DNA of 60,000 nt from the NCBI GenBank assembly GCA_950295325.1, contig OX485804.1, forward strand, positions 14,448,001-14,508,000. The letters are read 5' to 3'. Below are positions 12,601-23,961 of the stretch, piece by piece. Position 1 is the first letter of the stretch, and every line of letters begins with the position of its first letter. A program made the position numbers and the translations under genes. Source of the DNA: Polytrichum commune (lineage: Eukaryota > Streptophyta > Polytrichopsida > Polytrichales > Polytrichaceae). The notes under the pieces are model-generated. The model was given only the letters and a program-made list of their open reading frames with translations, was not told where the DNA came from and searched no databases.

Positions 12601-13640
12601 TCTTAGTAGTGGTTCCAAAAATATGATAAAGAGGTATGGGCTAAGGATATCTCTTGGTATAGTACCTCTTTGTATTGGTATCTATTTTGTTTGGCTAAAA
12701 TATTCTCTAGTAAATATGGTGTTGGAGTGTGAATATATGTTACTTATTAGTTTGACTACATCTTTAGGGTATCCTAAGTCTTTCATTACAACTAATAGGC
12801 ATGCATGATTTATTGATCCAAATGCGTTTTTGAAGTCAATGTAAAGTAAGTAAATGTCATGGTTGGTGAATTGAGCGTCTTCTAATGCTGCTATTAGCAT
12901 TTGTATTTGTCTTGATGTGCAACTTTCGGCTTTAAATCCTTCTTGGCTTCTTGTAATATTTGGTGTTTCTCTCCATATGTTGAGAGTATGGATGTTAGAG
13001 TGCTGATAAAAAATTTGTGTGTAGTGTTAGCAAGTGCTCTAGGTCTATGGTTGGGTAGTAGGGGAGGGATCTCCTGTTTTATAAAGTAGTATTGTTAGGT
13101 TGGTTTTCCAAGAGGTTGTGATATGTTTTTGTTTATAACAATGTGTGAAAAATAAGAATAATATATGTTGGACTTTTTGGGGCATGTTTTTTAGTATGGA
13201 GTTGGAGATCTTATCTGGGCTTGGAGTTTTGTTGCTAGGTTTTTGAGACAAAGGTTGTAAGTTTCTAGGTCAAAATATGTATATAAGGGTGTTTGTGAGT
13301 TGCCACGTTTTTCAAGAATAAGTCCTTCTAAGTTGTGCCATGGATATTGTCTAACTGCACACGTACACTCAAAGGGGTGGTCAAATAAGTAGTTACATGT
13401 GGGTATAGTGGGTCTATTACTGAGGGATTGTTGTATGTGTCCAAAATTACACCTATACTTGGTATAAGTAGGGGTGTCCATATTAGAGCTAGATTACATA
13501 TTGAAAGAGATGAGCGTAATGAATTTTTGTATGTCATGTAGTATATGTGACATTGCAAGACAAGGATAGTACAAACAAGAATAGATTTGAACAAAGGAAG
13601 ATGCATAATTTGAATTAGGATACCATGCATGTAAGATTAC
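9660..13640 (-). mobile_element. degenerate non-LTR (LINE) retrotransposon, ORF2 relic
   Basis: Reading the minus strand from about 13.6 kb down, fragments appear in the order expected for a LINE ORF2. First comes an N-terminal RT part (13045-13251, with KTPSPDKISN and TILLYKTGDPS). Next is the RT palm with YIDFKNAFGSINH (12682-12900). Then come LSPYLFIIFLEPLLRWL and the catalytic AYADDL (about 12500-12640), followed by a long C-terminal connection region (11788-12444, 10797-11228, 10359-10694). Last is an RNase H-like piece (9707-9940, with LFTNCLNGLYVIKNQIKH). Stops and frame changes break it repeatedly, so it is dead. A poly-G run lies at about 10100-10112. No target duplication was found. 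Plus-strand frames here are shadows. Confidence 0.85.
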
Positions 13641-15432
13641 CATGCATGGCTATGGCAACACTATTGACTCGTGGGTTGCTCAAAGAATTAGGGGTATTTT
13701 GACAGCTGATGTCCTTTATGAATTTGCAAGAAAAGGCCTCAATGGTTAGTTCTCCAACCATAAAATCATCTAGTCTTTTTCACTAGATCACTGCATAATA
13801 ATAGGTGTTGTATCTGTCTTTCTCAAATGAAACATGTGGTGTTCACACCAAATCTTCAAGTCTAAAAGGGCGAAGGGGTGGATGTTGTGTTCTTTCGCGA
13901 AGTCTCTCAATGATGTATGTTTGATGAGCTCAAAATGCTGTTGGATCAAATAGTTGTTCATCTTCATTTATCTCATACAGTCTTCAATCTTAGAAGCTAA
14001 CTCTTTTCAACACGCTTCTGCACGACTTGAGGTGACACATTCACATGAGAACCCTAAATTTCTTAGTTTACCTTGAGATCGATGTGCTCCATGAGCTGGA
14101 GATATAACTAGTACGTTTTTCTGAATTTAGTGTATAGTCACTACCAGTGTAGACACACACAAACACTCACATGCACTAACAACTATGATTCCAAATGTGC
14201 ACACTTGAAGGACAATGCATCAATCATTTAACACATATAGTTGAGGATATGAATTGGCGTGTCATGACATGCAAGATCAAAGGTGGAAAAAGGTGTGCAT
14301 TTGAAACATCACACTTTGGAATCTTTGAACTTGCTTGAACTCAGTTCACACAAATCCCAACTCTATTGACAGAATGTTTGGAACTCCCACAAACCCTAAA
14401 CTGCGGTGACCTTTATGCATTGGTCTAGATCAGATCCAGAAATCTGGTGAAGGACAATAGCTGTGAAGGACAATCGCAATTAAGGACAAGAGTGATGACC
14501 AGTTCAGACATTTACAATACGTTGCAAAGACTTACTAAGTCCAATTTATTCTCAAACACTCAAACAAAGTACAAGGTGGATACAATGGACTGCAGAATGG
14601 TCACCTTGCTTTCGCAGGGTTACAATCTCACAAGTCTCTAGTTTGAAGTCCAGGTTGTGCTCTAAAATGCCATCATGAAGCTGTGTCACAAGATTGACTC
14701 TCACGAGTCGAATAACTTCTGATATCACAAGACATCAGGTTAAACTGTTATTATGTTGTTTTTGACCCAGCTTGATCTGTGTCACTTGAGCACACATTCC
14801 ATGTCAAGAACGCTTCCCACCTTACTGTTTACTGAAACTGGATCGTCATTGTTCCACTCTCTGAGTCAAGTCCTGCCTCTTTGCTGAGAAGAATGAAAGT
14901 GTCTCAAGGTGCAGTTACACAAACACCATCTCAGTGGGTGGTGGTTGTAGTTCACTTTCTTTGGCTCTACGTTTGAGGTGCATTGATGACAACCACAACC
15001 ACAACTACTCTACCTTGCTCAACTACGATACAAGGTGAGATAGGCAGTAGTGCGATGGTTGTAATTTACTTTCTTTGGTTCAATTTTGTTTGTAGTTACT
15101 TTGTGGTTCTGAGAGAGAACTTCAAGGCCAAGACATGGGAGAGTATTTGCAGTAGGCATTTCCCCCTAGATGAACTTTCCACTAGAATCCATGAATTGTT
15201 TGTCCCCACTCCACGGCTTGCACCAATAGGAAGGATGTTCTTTGAATTCAAATGCACTCGTCAAGTACAAGAGGTGTGTGAACGAAAAATCATAGTTGAG
15301 GTTGAAAGTGGGCCCGAACGACAACCACAACCACTCAAGTAATTGTGTGTAAACGTACCTTCAGGACTATACATATAAGTTGGTGTGGTAGGCACATTAC
15401 TATCCACTTGGTATTCTTGGGCTTCCTATGTC
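13641..15432. other. no gene recognised; contains a ~117-bp-spaced direct repeat
   Basis: No supportable gene. TGGTTGTAGTTCACTTTCTT (about 14942) recurs with two changes about 117 bp later (about 15058). This duplicated segment lies partly inside a plus-strand frame (14983-15342, 119 residues). I do not recognise that frame, and it has no splice or codon support. Confidence 0.4.
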
Positions 15433-18400
15433 TCAATCTCTCTGACTAATGCTTGTGGCACGATTTTCACGCACTGCTGCAGTTGAATCTTGACACATGC
15501 AATCCGGAGCTGGATATCTGTACATGGAATACTTCGGCAGCCGGTGTGTAGGAGCACCCAACCTGCTTTCGTGACCTGTGATAACCCTTCTGGAGAACTC
15601 TGACCAGCTCATTGAGGTATTTGCAAAGAGGCTTGCCAGGAGGGCTTTGTCAGCATGTATTGATTTCCAAGGACCAAAAAAAGTTCGTTGTCCACTCTGC
15701 ACAAGCAGGCATTGGTGACATTGAGAATTAGTGAATGTCCACATAGCACCCCTTTTCCTCACCATATAGCAAGGTAGAGAAAAATTTGGTACCTTAAGGG
15801 ATAAGCAGGTTTGGCAGAAATTAATTCAATATTTGAGCAAAGTGCCACGTGTCATTACTTTATTAGTTGGAACCTTACCAAAATATCCATGTGCCACCGG
15901 AGTACATTTTGGTGCAAAGTGTTGAACCTGCTTATCACCTAAGGTATGTGTACTTGCAAGTGCATTGCTTGTGTTCCTTTTTCCTAACTTGTACCAGTTA
16001 GTAATACTACATAGAAAGAGTTTCTATATTTCATTCGAGCCTCATGTAACCCATATACTGTGATAAACACCAAAAAACCTCCAATAAGGCCCAGTATCCA
16101 GAAGCATAGCTGAAGAAGGATTGCCAGTGTTTAGATTTCCCAGGGTTTGATAGTGATCCCTTGACTGGCCTTGACCCACTGAACAAGGCTGACAAAAGCC
16201 TTCAACAATGTTCAACATTCAAGAATAATAAGAAAGAGAGGAGATTTGCACCAGAACATTGGGGAAATTGCCAGCAGCATTAGACATGAATACATCACTG
16301 TTGAGTGATACAATGAAGTCCAGGGCCGCAAGCTTATGGGCAGAGGGTAGGAATGGCTTGAGCTCTTTCTTTGTCGCCAAAGTATATTTACTCTCCAACA
16401 ATGGAAACATCTCTTTCAAAGGTTTGAGTCGTGCTTGCCCTCCATAAACGTCCTGCAAAACATTAGCATACAGAACTATAAGGTTCAGGAAGCCTCAATG
16501 ATATCAGCTATGCCCAAGATCTCTTATTCCAGATTGAACAATATAATCAACATTTCATTTCTTGAAGCTGACTCTAACCAAATATGGTTCGCCACATCCA
16601 CTTATCAAAAGTAGCAAACAGAAGCAGTAGGTTTATCTCCCATCAAATTAAAAAACAGTCAAAACACAAACTGAGATCTTCTGTATAAGACCTATATAAA
16701 TTCAGGAATACAACGCAAAATTTTATGTACAAACTAAAACCCACAATGTCACAATGAAAGCAAACACAAGCCAATATGGGGCAATCATTCCAAGAGTTAT
16801 TACCTTCATTGCCATGTATGCTGGGGTGTTGTTAGTAAAGCCTAACCCAGACAGCAAAAGACCTATCTCCTCTGGCGTAAGTGGGCAGCTCCCATTCATG
16901 CGCAATGCCTCTGGTTTGTACTTTGTCTTAGTCACTCTATTCCTGTACACATGAACACCACTCAATCTCTGCAACTCAATATGCCAACTAAGCTCTATGA
17001 AAGTGTTTTTGAAAATAGCCTGGTGGGCCAACGTACAAGAATTTTGGTCTTGGCATGTGCCTAACCTTGAGGAGCTTGGTTTCAAGGTTGGTCCCTCTCT
17101 TTTTGGGTAGAAGTGTCCATTTTCAACTCCAATTGTAAACATCGATTTTAAGCCTTACAAAACCTCTGTGTTGGAGAATGAGTACACGAAGAGTACCATG
17201 CCATCTCTGCAACTCAATATGCTAACCAAAGTTCATGAATCTTGCTTTAAAAAACCTAGAAACTGGGACATAGATTTTATATGGTTACCTCCAAACATAG
17301 GTTCGGAAAGCAGCAACTGCTCGCTTCTCTGCTCGACCTCCACCATAGTAGCAGGCAGAATGTGCAATCATGTCCTTCTGAAAACGTACATGAAGACCTA
17401 AGTATCGACCTCCCTTTTCTAATGTAGACCCTGCAACAGTCGCTGGTTCCAAATTAGAAAAGTCTAAATGAACAATGTTGTCGACACTCTGCAGGTAGTG
17501 TCAACGATATACAAATCTATTAGAGCAACTCCAACAATCACCTGTAAAATGATTCTCGCGATAATCAGCTTTCAAAGTCTTTTGGGTCAATGTCACGCTC
17601 ATCCCATTTATAAAGTCTGTATATATCTTAAATCTTCATTGCCTATCAATTTTGAGTGAGACAATCCTCTAAATTCCTCAGTCTCTCCATTTTGAGAGTG
17701 GGAAGGGTCTACAGAGTTGCCTCTCTCAATAATCATGTGGGCAATAAGGAAACCATGTGGGCTATATGTGAGGGATGAGCATGCTGAATTGTCCCCAAAA
17801 AAACTAGAAAGCTGATTATTGAGAGAATCCTTTTCAGTAACCAAGGAGTCGCTCTAAGGAAATACCATACCCATATGGTAGACCTGCATCCAATAAGAAC
17901 TGTGAGCTGGTAGGGTAGGTTAGTTCTCATTAATCTGGCTGTTTAATTACAAATCAAAATTGAAGAGTCAGGAATGGATGGAAACTGACACTATAAGTAA
18001 TCAAATCGTGTGCACTGCATGTCAAAACAAGAGCTTCCTGTTTTGGTAAAAAACAGTCTACTGCTAGAAATCACAAATGGTACACCATGCCGGATTGAGT
18101 CCGACCCTGCACTAATTTTCAAAACACCCTTGAGTTTTTAATGTGCTGACACAAAACAAAATGTCCCATATGATGTAGACAAGTATGATTTCCTGCACAA
18201 ATTCTACAAAACAATTCAATGCTTTAATAAGCTCACCTGTACTTCTCTCCTCATCAAGAAGCCCAAATCCATCTGCAGACCACCATGGTCGGTGTGCACT
18301 TTGTTGGGGAAACTTTGCAGTATCCTCTGAGGCAACAGGGATATAACTTTGATGCAACAACCCTTTTGCTTTCATTCGGTGCACTAGCCTCTTCCCTAGC

Positions 18401-20984
18401 TCTTGGATTGCAGGAACAAACCGAAGGCCTTCAAAGTTCGCCCTACACCGCAATTTTGTAATGTGGGAAGGGAGGCCCTCAAATGTAAGCTTGTGATCAA
18501 AACCATCTATGACTGCCAAGCCATGTCTGCAGCATGCACAGATGGCAACTCAGGTGTCTACTTATTACTCACAAGCAAAGTATCCCAGAAAAATGAGTGA
18601 ACAACAGTCAGATATTATTTTTATTAAAGTTATCCTCTAACTCAACTTGACTTTTGATTGGGGGTTGGTTGTTTTGGATACAAACACCTTCCATGATTGA
18701 TAAAGTTTTTGTTGCAAGCTTGAAGGTAGTGTAGAGGTTTGAGTGAAGAACATTCTATATCTATTCACTTTGAGGGTCAAACTCATTTTGGTAAGCTAAG
18801 AGGTGCTAGAATGGGTTTGGCCCTCAATGAACCGAAATAGGTTGCTCTTCATTCAAGTTCCAACACTATCCCAAGCATGCACCATGAGTAGAAAGCATTA
18901 ATTGATAATGTATGCAAAACAACCAATAGCAAATCATGGGGGACCAACTCCCGATGGAAAGTCCTATTGTGGTAGAAAAATAACTATATAAAACCATATA
19001 AGTAGGCTCAAACAAATGTGCAAGATAACCACATACCTCCCCAGAATTGGCGGCACATTTGCAAGGTACCAAGCCATAGTACTATGCTTGGGGATGAATG
19101 CCAAACAGTTCGGTCTCTCCAAACACTGGTATTGGTAGTATTCAGGTACACTCCATGCATACTGTAGTGGCAAGTGTTGCACAATGCGTACGTCATCCTT
19201 GAAGTAAGCTATGAAATGCTTAATATCATAAATTTCGTGGAATTGACTGTCACAAACAAAAATTTAAAAAATACACCCCATTTCAGAAATTAATTTTCTT
19301 GAAAGCATATTGAGATCTAATGGATCTAAGATACATATCCTTCAAGTCATTTCCAGATGCTTGGTTAACAGCTTTACTGTGTTTAGTGAAGTATACCTAG
19401 AATCTTTCCACACTATAGATTCCCTGAAGTATGGGATGACCATTGTCACATTCAACAGCTTTGCAACTGCAACCACATTGCTGACCTGGTACATGACAAC
19501 TTGTATGAGTAATGTACATGCAGTGCACATGTTGAGGCCAAATCCCTAGGTACTCCTTCAACTGGAATCGTAAAGAACTATATGCTATGAACTGGATCTA
19601 ATTTAATGTGGCTCGTTACAGTGAAGCTATCCCTAAAGACTCTTAAACACTCACGTTTTGGTAGAGAGTTTCACCCAACTTTTGACAATTATTAACATTT
19701 AAGGAGCGTTCAAGTGGTTTTGGAATCCTCAATTTTGCTGAATTGAAGCAAAGGTATATTTCATTTTGGTATAAAATCAACTCCTTGTCAAACTTTTGAG
19801 AGCACCATATTAGGTGCCTTCAAAGTTTGTCAAGAAATTTTATTTTATATAGCCGGCTTTTGGCCAAAGTGAAACGCCTCCTCTTCATTTCACCAGCAGT
19901 GGGGGTCCAACAATGCTTCAACACTCCACAAGGAATATAAATAGTCAAAAGTGGGGCGAAACTACCTACCAAAACATGAGATTTTGAGAGACTACAAGGA
20001 TAACTCTAGTGGGTTGTAAGTTTAGAGATGTAATTTAAGAGATGAGACGTCCTATGCGAAAATTAAATCAGACCAGGAGAAAGCATGCATACACAGATAT
20101 GAAGCTGGAAGAGCCCCCCTGTGCACATAACCTGCAGGTAACCATTATCTTCCCCAGCTGCTGCTGCAAAGAGCACACAAGTTCAATCAGTATGTAACCA
20201 CAGCAATTTGCATCGTCATCCTCCGTCACTAAATTGGCAAACATCACAGGCAAGAACTTTCCGAAATCAGAAGAAGGAAAAAGGATAACACCTATGAATT
20301 ATACAGTTTATTTTGCCCAATTAAGAGGTGGGCTCTTTCTAACGGCCATAACTGAGGCAACTTGATCGCCCATTGTTCCTCCCCTACTAGGCTTGCCAAG
20401 CCCCTTGGTACAAAAAACTTTTCTTAAAGATGACTGGTTAATCCAGTGATTGGGTGAACAATAGCGGGTAACACTAGCATGGCTTGGTGAAGAATGGAAA
20501 TCACACCAATTGCAAGATAGACACAAGCCCTTAACCACTCACACTTGATGCTAAGGTAAACGTGCCTAGTTCACTTATCTTGATTGGACAAGTATATTTG
20601 AGCGGTGTGTGGTTAGGTGTGGATACAATAACTGACACCAAAAATACATGTGTTTAAAGGAGACTCGACTATGTGCTCACAATATTTAACCATTCTAGGC
20701 TCAATAGTCAACATACTTGAAGGGGTGATCTCATTGTTGATCCCTTAGATTGTTGCCAAAATCTCAGATTACATTCGCGGATATAAGAAAAATCCTAATT
20801 CTGACATCCAAGTTGAGAATCATGGCAAACCACCATTTAAGACATGTTTACCTTAAATAATTCAAAACACTGATACTCCAGGACAACGCAAGGAATTAAC
20901 AATTCTCACCTTCAATTTTGTAATCTGGTGTCAGGCAGGGCTTCCAGCCATTGTCAGAAGGAGGGTCCCACAACCCGGCAGGCT
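15433..20984 (-). CDS. plant O-fucosyltransferase-like protein (PF10250 / GT65 type), 5' end incomplete
   Basis: Nine exons join in phase on the minus strand: 20984-20910, 20163-20093, 19485-19397, 19246-19037, 18526-18237, 17430-17289, 16942-16804, 16452-16252 and 15696-15433 (493 codons including stop). The product matches plant GDP-fucose O-fucosyltransferase-like proteins, Golgi type II enzymes. In order it shows DNGWKPC, GYLQV-CTGGLFQ, VAVAKLLNVTMVIP, KDDVRIV, GFDHKL--EGLP, KLRCRANFEGLRFVP, GLHVRFQKDM-AHSAC, GGGRAEKRA, CPLTPEEIGLLL, VYGGQARLKPLKEMFP, LAALDFIVSLNSDVF, then PAPDCMCQ near the C-terminus. The family's GGLNQxR motif here reads GGLFQLH and HLRFE/D reads HVRFQ, so activity is doubtful. 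The amino end is missing; the candidate exon at 23187-22927 would need a linking exon of 3n+1 bases. Introns carry several MITEs. Confidence 0.88.
15790..15946. mobile_element. MITE with ~22-bp TIRs carrying a G-box, copy 1
   Basis: The ends TACCTTAAGGGATAAGCAGG and its imperfect inverse (AACCTGCTTATCACCTAAGG, ending at 15946) are inverted repeats. Terminal TA on both sides could be a TA target duplication, as in Tc1/mariner (Stowaway)-type MITEs. The interior contains GCCACGTGTC (15844-15853), a palindromic G-box/ABRE core. It sits in the last intron of the O-fucosyltransferase-like gene and is related to 52778-52907. Confidence 0.6.
17520..17857. mobile_element. MITE, 338 bp, TIR beginning TTAGAGCAACTCC
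   Basis: The left end TTAGAGCAACTCC and right end GGAGTCGCTCTAA are inverted copies. Similarity continues inward, with GATTCTC and ATAATCAGCTTTC in both arms. The TIR type (GAGCAACTCCAAC-like) is common in plant MITEs. No unambiguous target duplication is seen. It lies in the intron between exons 18237 and 17430 of the O-fucosyltransferase-like gene. Confidence 0.65.
18665..18926. mobile_element. family A palindromic MITE, full copy (262 bp)
   Basis: The ends read TTGGTTGTTTTGGATACA and, inverted, TTGGTTGTTTTGCATACA (17 of 18). The two halves are imperfect inverted copies over most of their length, meeting around the GGGTCAAACTCATTTTGG / GGGTTTGGCCCTCAATG core. It is intronic in the O-fucosyltransferase-like gene. 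Other copies lie at 40040-40170, 41720-41833 and 48727-49345. Confidence 0.75.
20570..20745 (+). mobile_element. family B repeat, copy 2
   Basis: Shares the ordered family B blocks with 6640-6790, 41930-42060 and 56015-56180: TTCACTTATCTTGATTGGAC, TGACACCAAAAATACATGTG, GTGCTCACAATATTTAACCA and TAGTCAACATA. It lies in the intron between the first two reconstructed exons of the O-fucosyltransferase-like gene. Repeat-like DNA without a clear class precedes it (20300-20560). Confidence 0.65.
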
Positions 20985-22073
20985 CTGTCACATTCTACTA
21001 CACCATCCGTGGTCCCACCCACCATTGCAAGGTCAAGTAGTATTACGCAAACAGCAAGGTGTGAGTACATTTTGATGGTATATAATCAATGTAATGTCAA
21101 GACAGGCATACATATAGCAAGATTATTTGAGATTAAACTTATATTTATGTGGAGATCGTGTCTCCAACATTCATAAAACTCCACATAAGTAAGGCAGACG
21201 AGCCTAATATGGCTACTCCCAGGATATTTGGCCTCTATTGATATGAAACAACTTCCGAGATAAAACAGGTAGATCAGCAACCCTTGTACTAACCAATTGC
21301 ATAAGAATGAGTTCAAGGTGACAAAAATAATAATTTGTGCTGAATTTTCAAAGAGCAGATATGCAATTTTCTTAGGGGTTATCTTATTGGTGTGCACAAA
21401 GTAGGAAGTGTGGAGAGGGAGCTGAGCATTGATTTTTTGGCCATCCCAGCCTCCTTACTATAATATTAGAGGTGCTTGTTTCTGGAAAAAAATCCAAACA
21501 TTCTACACCCAAAAGTAGGTGTTTGAATAAGACATGTCCAGCTTATGTAGGATCAAAGCCTCTTGTAGTTTGCAGTTCACGATCCTCAAAAAAAAAAATT
21601 GTGTTGGCCACATTTCAAAAGTGAAGGTGAGAATTGCAAGATTACAAAAAAAGTTTTTGTAGTGTTTGTAAAGTCTCACTGGACATCTTTTAATGTGGTG
21701 TTAGCGCAAACTCCACATGAAGATTAGCATGGCAACCTGGAATGCAGGGCTATAGGCAGCCAAGCAGTAACTTTTGTAATCCATCAGATGTGTTTGCCAG
21801 GTTACAAAAGTGAAGTTTTACAAGATTACAAGTGTTTGGCGAGAGTTTACTAAAATAATTCGCAGAATTGCAAAAGTACACTTTGTAATCCTTGATTTGA
21901 TCAATATGGAGTGATACTGCCAGATATAAGATACAAGAAGACTCACCAACAAGAGAGTTGACTTTCGACTATGTATGAGATTCATATGTACACGTCGAGG
22001 AGGTCTGTATTCCTGCGCAGCACACAACACAAAAATTCTAATTTTTTCCCAGACTATATGCAAATTGCATTTA
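20985..22073. other. probable 5' intron or upstream DNA of the O-fucosyltransferase-like gene
   Basis: No exon could be recognised with confidence. Around 21600-21890 several scattered short repeats of AAGATTACAA / GTTACAAAAGTGAAG occur, in both orientations, suggesting an eroded element. If 23187-22927 is the true first exon, at least one small linking exon should lie here or in the tandem array that follows. Confidence 0.35.
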
Positions 22074-22900
22074 AGGGTCCGAGAAAATGTTGATGATTAC
22101 GTTGCCTTGGAAGATAAAACCCTCCGCCATCACAAAATCGTCATTGTGTTCAAAAATATCCAACTTCATCAGCTCACAGACTACTGACTCTTCTTTCGCA
22201 TGTGCCACTCAAGCCTATTTCCTCTGCACTTCATGCCAACAGCGCTCACTTCCCTCTCATTATGATTCCTCTAAATGGGTGCAAATATCCTAAGGGTCAG
22301 AAAATATGAATGATTACTACACCCGAAAGCTAAAACCTGAAAGCTAAAACCCTCTGTGAACACAAAATTGTCACATTGTGGAAAAACATCCAACCTCATC
22401 AGCTCACAGACTACTGTCTCTTCCTTCAAGCCTATTTTCTCTGCACTTCATGCCAACATCATTCTCTTCCCTCTCAGGATAGCAATCCCTCTATCTGGGT
22501 TTGAAATTCCAGATGACTTTACCCAAAATCTACGCAAATGATACTAAGGGTCAGATAATTTTGATGATTACCACAACCTGAAAGCTAAAAGCCCCTGTCA
22601 ACACAAAATTGTCACACTGTTCAAAAACGGCATTCTCTTCCCTCCTAGTATAATTCCTGTATCCGGGTTCAAAGTCAAACTGGGTTCAACAATTCCAGAT
22701 GACTTTACCCAAACTTTATGCAAATGATTGTAAGGATCAGAAAATACTGATGATCTCTGCACCTTGAAAGCTAAAACCCTCTGTCACCATTAATTTGTCA
22801 TATTTTTCAAAACTGTCTTACTTTAAGCCTATTCCCTCTGCACTTTATGCCAACAACAATCTCATTCTCTTCCCTTTCAGTACAGTATTTGCTCTAACGA
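22074..22900. repeat. tandem array of four ~190-255-bp units
   Basis: Units begin near 22074, 22292, 22546 and 22734, each with an AAGGGTC-GA-AAT block. Next come GATGATTAC, GAAAGCTAAAACCCTCTGT, ACAAAATTGTCA, TTCAAAAA, AGCCTATTCCCTCTGCACTT, ATGCCAACA and CATTCTCTTCCCTC. Units differ by indels and no unit carries a coding frame. The array lies between the candidate first exon (22927-23187) and the recognised exons of the O-fucosyltransferase-like gene. Confidence 0.8.
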
Positions 22901-22926
22901 TCTGAGTACATTTGAAGCTCACTCAC

Positions 22927-23187
22927 AGAGAACAAATGGTTGGTCCACATTGCATTGCTGCTTCGAACGGGTGCAGCCTCCATCCAGCACCCAAAAAGGG
23001 CTGTCAACCCCAACCCAAGAAACCACATGTACTTGGGAGCTCGTGTGTAAGAAGAAGACACCTCTTCCTTCACTTTCCCTGCACCCACCCTCTCCTCCTC
23101 CACCATTACCAACTCCTCTTTCCGGCTGCTGCCGCCTCCTCGTGCCTCTCTGCTCGTTGCACCGATCCCCCAACTGAACCGCCCCAT
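22927..23187 (-). CDS. candidate first exon with membrane anchor (O-fucosyltransferase-like gene?)
   Basis: A minus-strand ATG at 23187 opens an 87-codon segment. It ends exactly at a strong donor, CTCT|GTGAGTGAG, in phase 0. The encoded peptide has a charged N-terminal half (about 1-50) and then a hydrophobic stretch, YMWFLGLGLTALFGCW (residues 53-68). That layout fits the cytosolic tail plus anchor of a Golgi type II protein. It lies 5' of the O-fucosyltransferase-like exons on the same strand, hence the proposed link. It cannot splice directly to the exon at 20984, which needs one preceding base, so a linking exon is missing. A Ser/Gly/Glu-rich composition and competing frames keep confidence low. 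Confidence 0.35.
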
Positions 23188-23961
23188 AGCTGCTGCCTCC
23201 TCGAAGATCACAACTCCCCCCCCCCCCCCCCGGTGCCTATTTTGCAAGCAAAATTTAGCTCACTTCAACTCATCACCACAAGCTGCCTTTCCACTTACAG
23301 ACCATTTTCTAAATCAAGGTGGTGTCATAGCTGCCTCCTCAAAGATCACAATGCTCTTTTCCAAGCAAATTTAGCTCACTTCAAATCATTACAACCTGCC
23401 ACTACACTGTTCACAGGTCTCCGCCATCACTCATGACCCTGATGCTGCAATACTGCTTGGAAACCCTCCATACCTAAATGCACAATATCCATTCTTTTCG
23501 CCGGGCAATGATCCTACTTCGCAGAAATCATGTCTCTGGTAAGTAACATAACCCTGAGTCATCATCGACTGAAATCTATAACAAGGTGGTTACCAATCCC
23601 TCGCAGTTTGCTCTGCCTACGAAGAATCCAATGCATCAAAAAAAATTGAATGGCCCACAAAATTGCAACTAAAGATGAAGCACTCCTGAAGAGCATGATC
23701 GAAGTAGGAATACTTACTTAAGTGAGATTTTTGCATGGGTTTAAGATAATAATAAGTAAGACAAGTGATCATTGTATCCAGTGACTATGCCCTCTTCCTT
23801 GCCCTGCCCAGCCCTGCCCTGCCCGCCCTTATATGTTCATCCATGCACAGGTTATTCATCCATTCACAGGTTACTCATCCATCCGTAAGACTGAGGAGGG
23901 AGGGTTTGTATGACTACGGGGGAGTCTTTTACGCTGTGCTTCGCAAGAGGCTGCTGCGGCC

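Noticed and set aside
22912-23436. 174-residue plus-strand frame rich in Pro/Ser/His
   Set aside because: Low-complexity shadow of the minus-strand candidate exon and a C-run; no domain, splice or codon support.
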